NCBI RefSeq assembly: GCF_032391395.1
Contig: NZ_CP135916.1
Location: forward strand, 1,984,001-2,048,000
DNA length: 64,000 nucleotides
Direction of reading: 5' to 3'
Source: Sphingomonas sp. Y38-1Y
Lineage (GTDB): Bacteria > Pseudomonadota > Alphaproteobacteria > Sphingomonadales > Sphingomonadaceae
The stretch's first letter is position 1. The number at the start of each line of letters is the position of its first letter. This document shows positions 26,253 through 34,331 of the stretch, piece after piece. The translations under genes and the position numbers were made by a program. The notes under the pieces are model-generated. The model had not been told where the DNA came from and did not search any database. It saw only the letters and a list, made by a program, of their open reading frames with translations.

Positions 26253-27823
26253 ACGCGATCAACCAGAGCGGGTGGAAGCCCGAGATGAACGCGGTGGACG
26301 GCGATGCGCCCGTCACGACGACGGGCAACCGCGCGCTGATGCTGGAAGAGCCGCTGATCTTCCAGATCGGGACGAGCGAGACCACGGGCGTCGACCTGCC
26401 GGAAGTGCCGAAGGGGGCCAGCCGGCTTGGGTCGCTCGCGCGCGCCAAGCCGATTGGGCTGCCGGGCCTGTCGGAGCCGGAGACGGTACGGCACTATACG
26501 CGCCTCAGTCGCCAGAATTACGCGATCGACCTGGGGCTGTTCCCGCTCGGTTCCTGCACGATGAAGCACAATCCGCGGCTCAACGAGCGCGTGGCGCGGA
26601 TGCCGGGCTTTGCCGACATCCATCCGCTCCAGCCCGTCGACACGGTGCAGGGCGCGCTCGGCGTCATCAACGAACTCGCCTTCTGGCTGATCGACCTGAC
26701 CGGCATGCATGGCGTCGCGATGAGCCCCAAGGCGGGCGCGCATGGCGAACTGTGCGGCATCCTGTGCATCAAGGCGGCGCTGGAGGCACGCGGGGAGGGG
26801 CATCGCAAGATCATCCTCGTCCCCGAAAGCGCGCACGGGACCAACCCCGCAACCGCGGCGTTCGCCGGCTTCACGGTCGAGAATATCCCCGCGACCGACG
26901 AGGGGCGCGTCGATACCGAGGCGCTGAAGAGCCGGCTGGGCCCCGACGTCGCGGGCGTGATGATCACCAATCCGAACACCTGCGGCCTGTTCGAACGCGA
27001 TCTGAAGATCATCTCGGATGCCGTTCATGAAGCTGGCGGTTATGTCTATTGCGACGGCGCCAACTTCAACGCGATCGTCGGGCGGGTGCGACCGGGCGAC
27101 CTGGGCGTCGATGCCATGCACATCAACCTCCACAAGACCTTCTCGACCCCCCATGGCGGCGGCGGGCCGGGGTCGGGGCCGGTGGTGCTGTCGGAGGCGC
27201 TGTCGCCCTATGGCCCGCTGCCGTTCACCGAGCGCTATGGCGATGGCCATATCACCTTGGTCGAGGAGGAGACGGTCGGGGATCGCCACCCCGACAGCTT
27301 CGGCCGGATGACCGCATTTCATGGCCAGATGGGCATGTTCACGCGGGCGCTGACCTATATCCTCAGCCACGGCGCCGACGGCCTGCGCCAGGTGTCGGGC
27401 GATGCGGTGCTCAACGCCAATTACGTGCTGCGCAGGCTGGAGGGCGCGCTCGCCGCGCCTTTCGCCAAGAGCGGGCCGTGCATGCACGAGGCGCTTTTCA
27501 GCGACGACGGCTTCCCGGCGGGCTTCTCGACGCTCGACGTTGCCAAGGGACTGATCGACGAGGGCTTCCACCCGATGACGGTCTATTTCCCGCTGGTCGT
27601 TCACGGCGCGATGCTGGTGGAGCCGACCGAAACCGAGTCGAAGGCGGCGCTCGACCAGTTCATCGATGCGTTGGGAAGCGTGGCGGAGCGGGCGAAGGCG
27701 GGCGATGCCTCGCTCAAGGCCGCGCCGCATTATGCGCCGCGACGCCGGCTCGACGAGACGCTGGCTGCGCGCAAGCCGGTGCTGGTGTGGAAGGAAGCGC
27801 CGCTGGTGCAAGCGGCGGAGTAA
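26249..27823 (+). CDS. gcvPB: Glycine dehydrogenase (decarboxylating) subunit 2
   Basis: The 524-residue PLP-bearing half of the P protein. PLP forms a Schiff base with Lys296 in [19 protein letters not shown]. Other markers are [25 protein letters not shown] and [13 protein letters not shown]. It starts at ATG 26249, overlapping gcvPA. It ends the gcv operon, which lacks the shared L protein (lpd). A GC-rich hairpin follows the stop. Confidence 0.98.
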   Translation: MNAINQSGWKPEMNAVDGDAPVTTTGNRALMLEEPLIFQIGTSETTGVDLPEVPKGASRLGSLARAKPIGLPGLSEPETVRHYTRLSRQNYAIDLGLFPLGSCTMKHNPRLNERVARMPGFADIHPLQPVDTVQGALGVINELAFWLIDLTGMHGVAMSPKAGAHGELCGILCIKAALEARGEGHRKIILVPESAHGTNPATAAFAGFTVENIPATDEGRVDTEALKSRLGPDVAGVMITNPNTCGLFERDLKIISDAVHEAGGYVYCDGANFNAIVGRVRPGDLGVDAMHINLHKTFSTPHGGGGPGSGPVVLSEALSPYGPLPFTERYGDGHITLVEEETVGDRHPDSFGRMTAFHGQMGMFTRALTYILSHGADGLRQVSGDAVLNANYVLRRLEGALAAPFAKSGPCMHEALFSDDGFPAGFSTLDVAKGLIDEGFHPMTVYFPLVVHGAMLVEPTETESKAALDQFIDALGSVAERAKAGDASLKAAPHYAPRRRLDETLAARKPVLVWKEAPLVQAAE

Positions 27824-27829
27824 GGGCGA

Positions 27830-27854
27830 GGGGGTGGCCGAAATGGCCGCCCCC
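27830..27854. terminator. Hairpin between convergent gcvPB and wrbA
   Basis: GGGGGTGGCC (27830-27839) pairs with GGCCGCCCCC (27845-27854) over ten positions, including one G-U, with a GAAAT loop. It begins seven bases after the gcvPB stop and lies before the wrbA stop, so it can end transcripts from both sides. There is no U-run. Confidence 0.55.
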
Positions 27855-27863
27855 TAGCTGAAC

Positions 27864-28466
27864 CTAGCCGAACAGCTTCGCCGCAGTCTCGGCCACGCGC
27901 TTGCCCTGATAGCGGGCGCCGTCGAGCTCGACCTCGCTCGGCATGCGGCTGCCGTCGCCATTGGCGATCGTCGACGCGCCGTACGGCGTGCCGCCATTGA
28001 CCGCGTCGTTCGACATCTGTGCCTGATAGCCATAGTCGAGACAGACCACCGTCATGCCGAAGTGCAAGAGGTTGGTGATGATCGAGAACAACGTCGTCTC
28101 CTGACCGCCATGCTGCGTCGCGGTCGAGGTGAAGGCAGCGCCGACCTTGCCGTTCAGCGCGCCGCGGAACCACAGCCCGCCTGCCTGGTCGAGGAAGCTG
28201 GCCATCTGGCTCGACATGCGACCGAAGCGCGTCGGGCTGCCGATGACGATCGCATCATAGTCGGCGAGCTTCTCGACATTGTCGATGACGGCGTGGGTGT
28301 GGTCCGACTTGAACCCCGCGGCCGCCGCGACCTCGGCCGGGGCGGTTTCGGGCACGCGCAGCACGTCGACCTGCGCGCCGCCGGCGCGTGCCCCATCGGC
28401 CACCGCGTCCGCCATCTGCGACATGTGCCCATAGGACGAGTAATAGAGGACCAGAACCTTTGCCAT
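27864..28466 (-). CDS. wrbA: NAD(P)H:quinone oxidoreductase WrbA
   Basis: A 200-residue flavodoxin-like enzyme that reduces quinones by two electrons and so limits semiquinone formation. The FMN-phosphate loop [15 protein letters not shown], the flavin loop [13 protein letters not shown] and the [13 protein letters not shown] segment are hallmark WrbA sequences. AGGAGA lies eight bases before the ATG. It is downstream of the pirin gene on the same strand, with two hairpins between them. Confidence 0.96.
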   Translation of the reverse strand: MAKVLVLYYSSYGHMSQMADAVADGARAGGAQVDVLRVPETAPAEVAAAAGFKSDHTHAVIDNVEKLADYDAIVIGSPTRFGRMSSQMASFLDQAGGLWFRGALNGKVGAAFTSTATQHGGQETTLFSIITNLLHFGMTVVCLDYGYQAQMSNDAVNGGTPYGASTIANGDGSRMPSEVELDGARYQGKRVAETAAKLFG

Positions 28467-28495
28467 CGTCGTGTCTCCTGATGCATGGAAGAGTT

Positions 28496-28560
28496 GGGAG
28501 GAAGGCGGGGGTAGGGGATTTGCCTTCCTCCCGGGCGCCCGCTGGAGGGATGCGGGCGCC
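28496..28560. terminator. Two adjacent hairpins between pirin and wrbA genes
   Basis: Hairpin 1: GGCGCCCGC (28534-28542) with GCGGGCGCC (28552-28560), a perfect 9-bp stem. Hairpin 2: GGGAGGAAGGC (28496-28506) with GCCTTCCTCCC (28522-28532), a perfect 11-bp stem. Read on the minus strand, they follow the pirin stop by six bases and precede the wrbA ribosome-binding site by about 15. They may end pirin transcripts, or regulate wrbA. Confidence 0.5.
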
Positions 28561-28566
28561 GAACGC

Positions 28567-29265
28567 TTATTCGCTGTCGACGAGGACCAGTTCGGCCTCT
28601 TCGACCGCGCGGATCGTGTAGGTCTTGCCGCCGGTCAGCGCCGCGCCGTCGCGCGCCTCGAACCGCTCGCCATCGATCTCGATCACACCGGTGGCGGAGA
28701 CGAGATAGGCGTGGCGGCCATCCCCGACCGTGTGCTCGACGCTCTCGCCTGCCTTCAGCGTGGCGCCCATCACGCGCGCATCGGCACGGATCGGCAGCGC
28801 GTCGCCGTCACCTTCGAACCCGCTTGCCAGCGTGACGAACCGGCCCGAGCGCTCGCCCTTGGGGAAGGGCTTCGCGCCCCAGCTCGGCGCGCCGCCCTTG
28901 CGCTTGGGCTCGATCCAGATCTGGAACAGCGTCGTCGTCTCGCCTTCCAGATTATACTCGGCGTGGCGGACGCCGGTTCCGGCCGACATCACCTGGACGT
29001 CGCCAGCGCCGGTGCGTCCCTGGTTGCCCATCGAGTCCTGATGCGTGATCGCGCCCGATCGGACATAGGTGATGATCTCCATGTCCCGATGCGGATGCGG
29101 CGGGAAGCCGCTGTTCGCGGCGATCTCGTCGTCGTTCCAGACGCGGATCGCACCCCATCCCATGCGTGCGGGATCGTAATAGTTGGCGAACGAGAAATGA
29201 TGCCGCGCGTTGAGCCAGCCATGATCGGCATGGCCGAGCGAAGCGAAAGACCGTTTGTCGATCAT
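28567..29265 (-). CDS. Pirin family protein (quercetinase-like bicupin)
   Basis: A 232-residue bicupin. The N-terminal cupin has the metal-site residues His57 and His59 ([13 protein letters not shown]) and His101 and Glu103 ([10 protein letters not shown]). The stretches [13 protein letters not shown] and [11 protein letters not shown] are typical of YhhW/pirin proteins. Bacterial members can oxidise quercetin or modulate metabolic enzymes; the role here is unknown. A palindromic operator-like site lies about 65 bases upstream. Confidence 0.9.
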   Translation of the reverse strand: MIDKRSFASLGHADHGWLNARHHFSFANYYDPARMGWGAIRVWNDDEIAANSGFPPHPHRDMEIITYVRSGAITHQDSMGNQGRTGAGDVQVMSAGTGVRHAEYNLEGETTTLFQIWIEPKRKGGAPSWGAKPFPKGERSGRFVTLASGFEGDGDALPIRADARVMGATLKAGESVEHTVGDGRHAYLVSATGVIEIDGERFEARDGAALTGGKTYTIRAVEEAELVLVDSE

Positions 29266-29328
29266 CGAATATCTCCTTGGTTGAGCCGGAGATAGGCGAT
29301 CGGCCCTGGCGCGAAAACGGAAACCATG

Positions 29329-29343
29329 GAAACGGATCGTTTC
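29329..29343. promoter_or_regulatory. Perfect dyad GAAACG-GAT-CGTTTC between pirin and arfB
   Basis: A perfect 6-bp inverted repeat with a 3-base spacer in the divergent gap. Partial copies of AAACGG and GGAAAC lie just to its left (29314-29334). This looks like a binding site for a dimeric repressor acting on pirin, arfB or both. The regulator is not identified. Confidence 0.35.
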
Positions 29344-29390
29344 ACGCCGCGATGCTGACGGCGGCGCGACCGACCTGTCAGGAGCTTGTC

Positions 29391-29816
29391 ATGCCCCGGA
29401 TCCTCATCACCCGCGCGATCGCGATCGACAGCGAGGAACTGGAGGAACGCTTCACGCGTGCCGCGGGGCCAGGCGGACAGCATGTGAACACCACCGACAG
29501 CGCGGTGCAGCTGCGCTTCGACGTCGGCGCGTCCCCCAATCTGCCGGAACGCGTGAAGCTGCGTCTCGCCGAGCTGGCCGGCCATCGCATGACACAGGGC
29601 GGTGTGCTGGTGATCCGCGCCGACGGCGCCCGATCACAGGAGATGAACCGGCGCGACGCGCGCGAGCGGCTGGTGGCGCTGATCCGCGAGGCGACGATCG
29701 TGCCGAAGGCGCGGCGTGCGACCAAGCCGACGCGCGCCTCCCAGACGCGGCGCGTGGATGCCAAGGCGCGGCGCGGCGCGATCAAGAGCGGGCGGGGCCG
29801 GGTCAATCTCGACTGA
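29391..29816 (+). CDS. arfB: Peptidyl-tRNA hydrolase ArfB (YaeJ)
   Basis: A 141-residue ribosome-rescue factor. The release-factor GGQ motif is at residues 28-30 in GPGGQHVNTTDSAV. A basic C-terminal tail (KARRATKPTRASQTRR, then KARRGAIKSGRGRV) enters the mRNA channel of stalled ribosomes. ATG 29391 with AGGAG seven bases upstream is clearly the start. Longer in-frame starts run through the divergent promoter region. It acts when ribosomes stop without a stop codon. Confidence 0.96.
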   Translation: MPRILITRAIAIDSEELEERFTRAAGPGGQHVNTTDSAVQLRFDVGASPNLPERVKLRLAELAGHRMTQGGVLVIRADGARSQEMNRRDARERLVALIREATIVPKARRATKPTRASQTRRVDAKARRGAIKSGRGRVNLD

Positions 29817-29859
29817 TGCACTTGGTGATTGCAGAAGATGCAACTGCATTGATGTTGTT

Positions 29860-29963
29860 CGCACTTGCAACATTTCTCGCTGCAACGCAAAAAGACCCTG
29901 CCTTTCAGGCATCCTCTCCTAAAACTTTCAGGCCGGTCCCTTCTGGGGCTGGCCTTTCTTTTT
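29860..29963 (+). ncRNA. Candidate small RNA or arfB 3' leader with Rho-independent terminator
   Basis: The gap between arfB and the dsbD-like gene is unusually AT-rich for this genome. It contains a small hairpin (TGCCT-TTC-AGGCA, 29899-29911), then an unpaired CCTCTCCTAAAAC stretch that resembles an anti-Shine-Dalgarno sequence, then a terminator hairpin. Three TGCAAC units (29839, 29866, 29881) lie upstream. This layout fits a short regulatory RNA, but the 5' end and promoter cannot be placed. It could equally be only the arfB 3' untranslated region. Confidence 0.35.
29930..29963 (+). terminator. Rho-independent terminator
   Basis: AGGCC-GGTCCC-TTCT-GGGGCT-GGCCT forms a stem with small internal mismatches, immediately followed by TTCTTTTT. 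It is the clearest intrinsic terminator in the window. It ends transcripts coming from arfB or the candidate small RNA. Confidence 0.85.
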
Positions 29964-30013
29964 GGGTCGAAGGTCCAGTGGCGCCGGGGTCGCCGGCGGG
30001 ATAGGCTGGGGCC

Positions 30014-32044
30014 ATGATCGTTCGCCTGCTCGCACTGCTCGTTGCGCTCTTCCTCACCGCGCCCGCCGCCGCACAGCTGGCCGCGCAGCCGCGGCACATC
30101 GCGATCGAACTCGTTGCGGAAAGCGACACGCCCGCGCCGGGAAGCGAGGTCACGCTGGCGCTCGCGTCGAAGCCCGATCCCGGCTGGCATGGCTATTGGA
30201 AGAACCCTGGCGATGCCGGGATCGAGACGACGCTGAACTGGACGCTCCCCGCCGGCCTGACCGCGGGGGCGCTCGAATATCCGGTGCCGCACCGGCTCGT
30301 GATCGGCGGGCTGATGAATTACGTCTACGAAGGCCCATTCGCGCAGTTCGTGCGGCTCAAGCTCCCGACTGGTCTGGCCCCGGGCACGAAGCTGCCGATC
30401 GCGGTCAAGGCGGATTACCTCGTCTGCACCAACGAGATCTGCGTGCCCGAAACTGCGCAGCTCTCTACCATGCTCACCGTCGGCGATGGCGCGATTCGGC
30501 CCGAGCGGCGCGCGCAGTTCGATGCGTGGCGCACGGCGATGCCCAAGCCTCTCGGCAGCCCCGCGGTGTTCCAGGTCGAGAATGGCCGCACGCGCATCGC
30601 GGTGCCCTGGCCCGCCGATCAGACTGCGCCCGACCCTTACTTCTTCCCGCTGACCGACGGCGCCGTCGCCTATGCCGCGCCGCAGAGCGTCGGCCGGGAC
30701 GGCGATCGGCTCGTGATCGACACACAGGCGGGCGGCAAGACGCCGGGTGAGATCGCGGGTGTGCTCGCGCTGGGGGACGGTCGCGGCTTCGCCGTGCGGG
30801 CGGCGCCGGGCACGGTGGCGCCGGTGCGACCGGAGGCGGCGTTCAGCTGGGCAACCGCGCTCGCCGCATTCGGCGGCGCGATCCTGGGCGGGCTGATCCT
30901 CAACGTCATGCCGTGCGTCTTCCCGATCCTCAGCCTCAAGGCATTGAGCCTCGCAAGGGCCGGCGGCGGCGAACGCGGCGCGCGCGCCGAGGCGCTTGCC
31001 TATTCGGCGGGCGTGATCCTCGTCTGCCTGGCGCTGGGCGGCGCGATCCTGGCGCTAAGGGCTGGCGGCGCGAGCGTCGGCTGGGCATTTCAGCTTCAGG
31101 ACCCGCGCGTCATCCTCGTGCTCCTGCTGCTCGTCACGGGCATCGCGCTCAACCTGGCCGGGCTGTTCGAACTGTCGGCGCCGGGTGCGATCAACCGGCT
31201 GGCGGCGGGGGGCAAGGGCGGTGCGTTCCTGACCGGTGCGCTGGCTGCTTTCGTGGCGACGCCATGCACCGGGCCATTCATGGGGGCGGCGCTGGGTGCG
31301 GCGCTGATCCTGCCGACCGCCGCGGCGCTGGCGGTGTTCGCGGGGCTAGGACTGGGGCTGGCGCTGCCGTTCCTGGCGATCGGGTTCGTGCCGGCGCTGC
31401 GGCGGCGGCTGCCGAAGCCCGGGCCGTGGATGGCAACGCTGCGCCGCGTGCTGTCGGTGCCGATGTTCCTGACGTCGCTCGCGCTCGGCTGGGTGCTGTG
31501 GCGGCAGGCGGGCGGACAGGGGCTGGTCGTCGGTGCGCTTGCGGTGCTGCTGATGGCCTTTGCGCTGCTCGCGGTCGGGACGCGCCAGCGCAAGGGCGCG
31601 CCCGTTCCCTGGGGGTTGTCGATCCCGCTGCTGGCGATTTCGCTCGGCGCCGCGCTGCTGCTGCGGCCCGAGGCCGTGCGACCCGCCGCCGATTACGGCC
31701 AGCCGTTCAGCGAGGCGCGGCTCGCCGCGCTGCGTCAGGCGAACAAGCCCGTCTTCGCCTATTTCACCGCGGACTGGTGCGTGACGTGCAAGGTCAACGA
31801 GAAGGTGGCGATCGAGACCGACACCGTCGCCGACGCGTTCGAGAAGGGCGGGGTCGAGGTGCTGGTCGGCGACTGGACCGATGGCGATCCGGCGCTCGGC
31901 CGCTTCATCGAGGCGCATAACCGTGCGGGCGTGCCGCTCTACCTGTGGTACGCTCCGGGAGCGGCGCAGCCGCGCGTGCTGCCGCAGGTGCTGACCCCCG
32001 CGATGCTGGCCGACCTGCCGGCCAAGGCGGGGATCGGGTCATGA
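30014..32044 (+). CDS. DsbD-like thiol:disulfide interchange protein
   Basis: A 676-residue inner-membrane electron conduit that moves reducing power from cytosolic thioredoxin to the periplasm. A signal peptide (1-20) precedes an N-terminal periplasmic domain with Cys138 and Cys143 (VCTNEICVPE). An eight-helix core follows with the paired cysteines Cys301 (NVMPCVFP) and Cys418 (ATPCTGPF). A C-terminal thioredoxin domain carries CVTC at 589-592. This ScsB/DsbD architecture is complete. A redoxin gene follows after 13 bases and is the likely partner. Confidence 0.9.
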   Translation: MIVRLLALLVALFLTAPAAAQLAAQPRHIAIELVAESDTPAPGSEVTLALASKPDPGWHGYWKNPGDAGIETTLNWTLPAGLTAGALEYPVPHRLVIGGLMNYVYEGPFAQFVRLKLPTGLAPGTKLPIAVKADYLVCTNEICVPETAQLSTMLTVGDGAIRPERRAQFDAWRTAMPKPLGSPAVFQVENGRTRIAVPWPADQTAPDPYFFPLTDGAVAYAAPQSVGRDGDRLVIDTQAGGKTPGEIAGVLALGDGRGFAVRAAPGTVAPVRPEAAFSWATALAAFGGAILGGLILNVMPCVFPILSLKALSLARAGGGERGARAEALAYSAGVILVCLALGGAILALRAGGASVGWAFQLQDPRVILVLLLLVTGIALNLAGLFELSAPGAINRLAAGGKGGAFLTGALAAFVATPCTGPFMGAALGAALILPTAAALAVFAGLGLGLALPFLAIGFVPALRRRLPKPGPWMATLRRVLSVPMFLTSLALGWVLWRQAGGQGLVVGALAVLLMAFALLAVGTRQRKGAPVPWGLSIPLLAISLGAALLLRPEAVRPAADYGQPFSEARLAALRQANKPVFAYFTADWCVTCKVNEKVAIETDTVADAFEKGGVEVLVGDWTDGDPALGRFIEAHNRAGVPLYLWYAPGAAQPRVLPQVLTPAMLADLPAKAGIGS

Positions 32045-32057
32045 GGGAGAGCGAACG

Positions 32058-32663
32058 ATGAAGGCGATGATGCTTGGCCTAGCAGTCGCGGCGCTGACGG
32101 CGCCCGGGATCGCGCAGCAGACGACCGGCGCCGCGGCGGGCAATTTCCGGCTGACCGACATGGCCGGCCGCAACGTCGCGCTGTCCGACTACAAGGGCAA
32201 GACCGTCGTGCTCGAGTGGCACAATCCCGGCTGTCCCTTCGTGCGCAAGCATTACGACAGCGGCAACATGCAGCGCACGCAGGCGGCCGCGACCGCGGGC
32301 GGCGCGGTCTGGCTGACGATCAACTCCGGCGCGCCGGGCAAGCAGGGGAACATGACCCCGGCCGAGGCGCAGGCGCAGTTCGCCAAGGACGGGTCGAAGG
32401 CGACGCGCTACCTGCTCGATCCGCGCGGCGTGGTGGGCAAGGGTTATGGCGCCAAGACGACGCCGCACCTCTACATCATCGATCCGGCGGGCAAGCTCGT
32501 CTATCAGGGCGGGATTGACGACAAGCCCACCGCGAACGCCGGCGACATCGCGGGCGCGCGCAACCACGTCACCGCGGCGCTGGCTGAGATGAAGGCGGGC
32601 GAGCCGGTCTCGGTCGCGGAGAGCCGGCCCTACGGGTGCTCGGTGAAATATCCCGAGAGTTGA
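32058..32663 (+). CDS. Periplasmic redoxin / thioredoxin-fold protein
   Basis: A 201-residue exported protein. A signal peptide (1-19, ending PGIAQ) precedes a peroxiredoxin/TlpA-like fold with LTDMAGRNVALSDYKGK. The active-site motif NPGCPFVRKHY has a single Cys59 rather than CxxC. TTPHLYIIDPAGKLVYQG follows. A second conserved cysteine, Cys194 (RPYGCSVKY), near the C-terminus may act as the resolving residue. It probably receives electrons from the DsbD-like protein encoded just upstream. The substrate is unknown. Confidence 0.85.
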   Translation: MKAMMLGLAVAALTAPGIAQQTTGAAAGNFRLTDMAGRNVALSDYKGKTVVLEWHNPGCPFVRKHYDSGNMQRTQAAATAGGAVWLTINSGAPGKQGNMTPAEAQAQFAKDGSKATRYLLDPRGVVGKGYGAKTTPHLYIIDPAGKLVYQGGIDDKPTANAGDIAGARNHVTAALAEMKAGEPVSVAESRPYGCSVKYPES

Positions 32664-32672
32664 CGTATCTTG

Positions 32673-32748
32673 TACCCCGGCGAAGGCCGGGGTCCAGGGC
32701 TACGAACGTCGAGTTGCTTGGCTCTGGACCCCGGCCTCCGCCGGGGTA
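32673..32748. repeat. Inverted repeat (family C) after the redoxin gene
   Basis: Arms of 25 bases (32673-32697 and 32724-32748; core CCCCGGCGAAGGCCGGGG then TCCAG) are reverse complements with one mismatch. A second copy with the same core is at 47038-47142. It lies in the convergent gap before cysS. Confidence 0.8.
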
Positions 32749-32778
32749 GGTGGCGTGGTGGCGGGCGCATGTTTACTA

Positions 32779-32860
32779 CCGTTCGTCCTGAGCTTGTCGA
32801 AGGACGTGTAGCGGAGCGCAGCGCTGGAGGCACGTGCTTCGACAAGCTCAGCACGAACGG
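32779..32860. repeat. Inverted repeat (family D), copy 1
   Basis: The left arm CCGTTCGTCCTGAGCTTGTC... (32779-32808) and the right arm (32831-32860) are reverse complements with a few changes. Further copies lie at 51010-51076 and 55357-55436. Together with the neighbouring family C element it fills the gap between the redoxin gene and cysS. Confidence 0.85.
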
Positions 32861-32885
32861 GTTGGGAGCTGGCTAAAGCTCCGGC

Positions 32886-34322
32886 CTAAAGCCGCCAGTC
32901 CCACCCTAGCGGATCGCCGTCCATCACCTCGACACCCGCCGCGATCAGCTCATCGCGCAGGACGTCCGACCTCATGAAGTCCTTAGCCGCCCGCGCCTCG
33001 CGCCGGTCGGCGAGCTTCGCCTCGATGCCCGCCTCGTCGATCGAGGCATCCACCGGCCGCACGCGCAGGTCGGCGCGGGTGATCGTCGTAAGCTCCAGCC
33101 CCAACACCGCGTCGAACTCGGCTGCCAGCGCCAGACGATCGGCCGGCGACAGCGCCTTGTCCGCCAGCGCCTCGTCCACGATCGGAAGCGCGCGCGCGGT
33201 GTTGAGGTCGTCGCTGATCGCCGCGTCGAACGCCTCGCGATAACGATCGGGCGTCCCGCGCGACGGCTTGTCGGGGGGGGCGCGCAGCTTCTCCACCGCC
33301 TGTACCAGCCGCTTGAGCCGGGTCTGCGCCGCCAGCGCGCTTTCCCAGGTGAATTCGAGCTCACTTCGATAATGCGCCGACAGGCACATCAGGCGGTAGG
33401 ACAGCGGGTGAATGCCGCGATCGATCAGCGTCTGGAGCCGCAGGAACTCGCCCGCCGACTTCGACATCTTGCCGCCGCGATCGACGAGGAAATTGTTGTG
33501 CATCCACAGCTTCGCACCGGTGAAGCCGGGTTCGGCATCGGTACAGCCGCAATGCGCCTGGTTCTGGGCGATCTCGTTGGGATGATGGATCTCGCGGTGG
33601 TCGATGCCGCCGGTGTGGATGTCGAACGGCTGGCCAAGCTCGATCCGGCTCATCACCGAACATTCGAGATGCCAGCCCGGCGCGCCGCGCCCCCAGGGCG
33701 AATCCCACTCCATCTGACGCTGTTCGCCCGGCGGAGAGGTGCGCCAGATTGCGAAATCCTGTGGATTTCGCTTGCCGTCAATGGGGTCGATCCGGCTTTC
33801 GCCGACATCGGTCGCCGCGCGCGCGAGGCGGCCGTAATCGGGCACGGTCGACACGTCGAAATAAAGCCCGCTGCCCAGCTGGTAGCAATGCGCGTCGGCG
33901 ATCGTTTTCGCGAACTCGATCATCGGCTCGATATAGTCGGTGGCGACCGTCCATTTGGCGGGCGGGGTGATGTTGAGCCGCGCGACGTCGACCTTGAACG
34001 CGTCGGTGTAATGCGCCGCGATCTCCCAGATCGACTTCGCCTCCCGCGCGGCCGCAGCCTCCATCTTGTCGGCGCCGGCGTCGGCGTCGCTGGTCAGGTG
34101 GCCGACATCGGTGATGTTGATGATGTGGCGCAGGCCATAGCCCTTCCAGCGCATCGTCCGGCCGAGCGTGTCGGCGAACAGGAAGGCGCGCATGTTGCCG
34201 ATGTGCTGGTAGTTATAGACCGTCGGCCCACAGGTGTAGATGCGCACCTCCGCCGGATCGATCGGGCGGAAGTCCTCGATCGCGCGCGTGAGCGAATTGT
34301 AGAGCCGAAGGGGTGCGTTCAT
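32886..34322 (-). CDS. cysS: Cysteinyl-tRNA synthetase
   Basis: 478 residues. The class I signature HIGN (40-43) sits in PTVYNYQHIGNMR, after the zinc ligand Cys31 (YTCGPTVYN). KMSKS occurs in GGKMSKSAGEFL. Further zinc-site and cysteine-recognition residues occur in PGWHLECSVMS. Length is typical. ATG 34322 begins MNAPLRLYNSLTR, the usual N-terminus. The oxidoreductase gene ends nine bases upstream on the same strand. Confidence 0.98.
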   Translation of the reverse strand: MNAPLRLYNSLTRAIEDFRPIDPAEVRIYTCGPTVYNYQHIGNMRAFLFADTLGRTMRWKGYGLRHIINITDVGHLTSDADAGADKMEAAAAREAKSIWEIAAHYTDAFKVDVARLNITPPAKWTVATDYIEPMIEFAKTIADAHCYQLGSGLYFDVSTVPDYGRLARAATDVGESRIDPIDGKRNPQDFAIWRTSPPGEQRQMEWDSPWGRGAPGWHLECSVMSRIELGQPFDIHTGGIDHREIHHPNEIAQNQAHCGCTDAEPGFTGAKLWMHNNFLVDRGGKMSKSAGEFLRLQTLIDRGIHPLSYRLMCLSAHYRSELEFTWESALAAQTRLKRLVQAVEKLRAPPDKPSRGTPDRYREAFDAAISDDLNTARALPIVDEALADKALSPADRLALAAEFDAVLGLELTTITRADLRVRPVDASIDEAGIEAKLADRREARAAKDFMRSDVLRDELIAAGVEVMDGDPLGWDWRL

Positions 34323-34331
34323 CGCGTCCGC

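Noticed and set aside
26141..27811. A 556-residue minus-strand frame opposite gcvPB
   Set aside because: Antisense shadow of a gene with clear catalytic residues; no domain visible.
29816..30004. A 62-residue frame beginning at TGATG after arfB
   Set aside because: It runs through the intrinsic terminator and has no ribosome-binding site; the region is better read as untranslated RNA.
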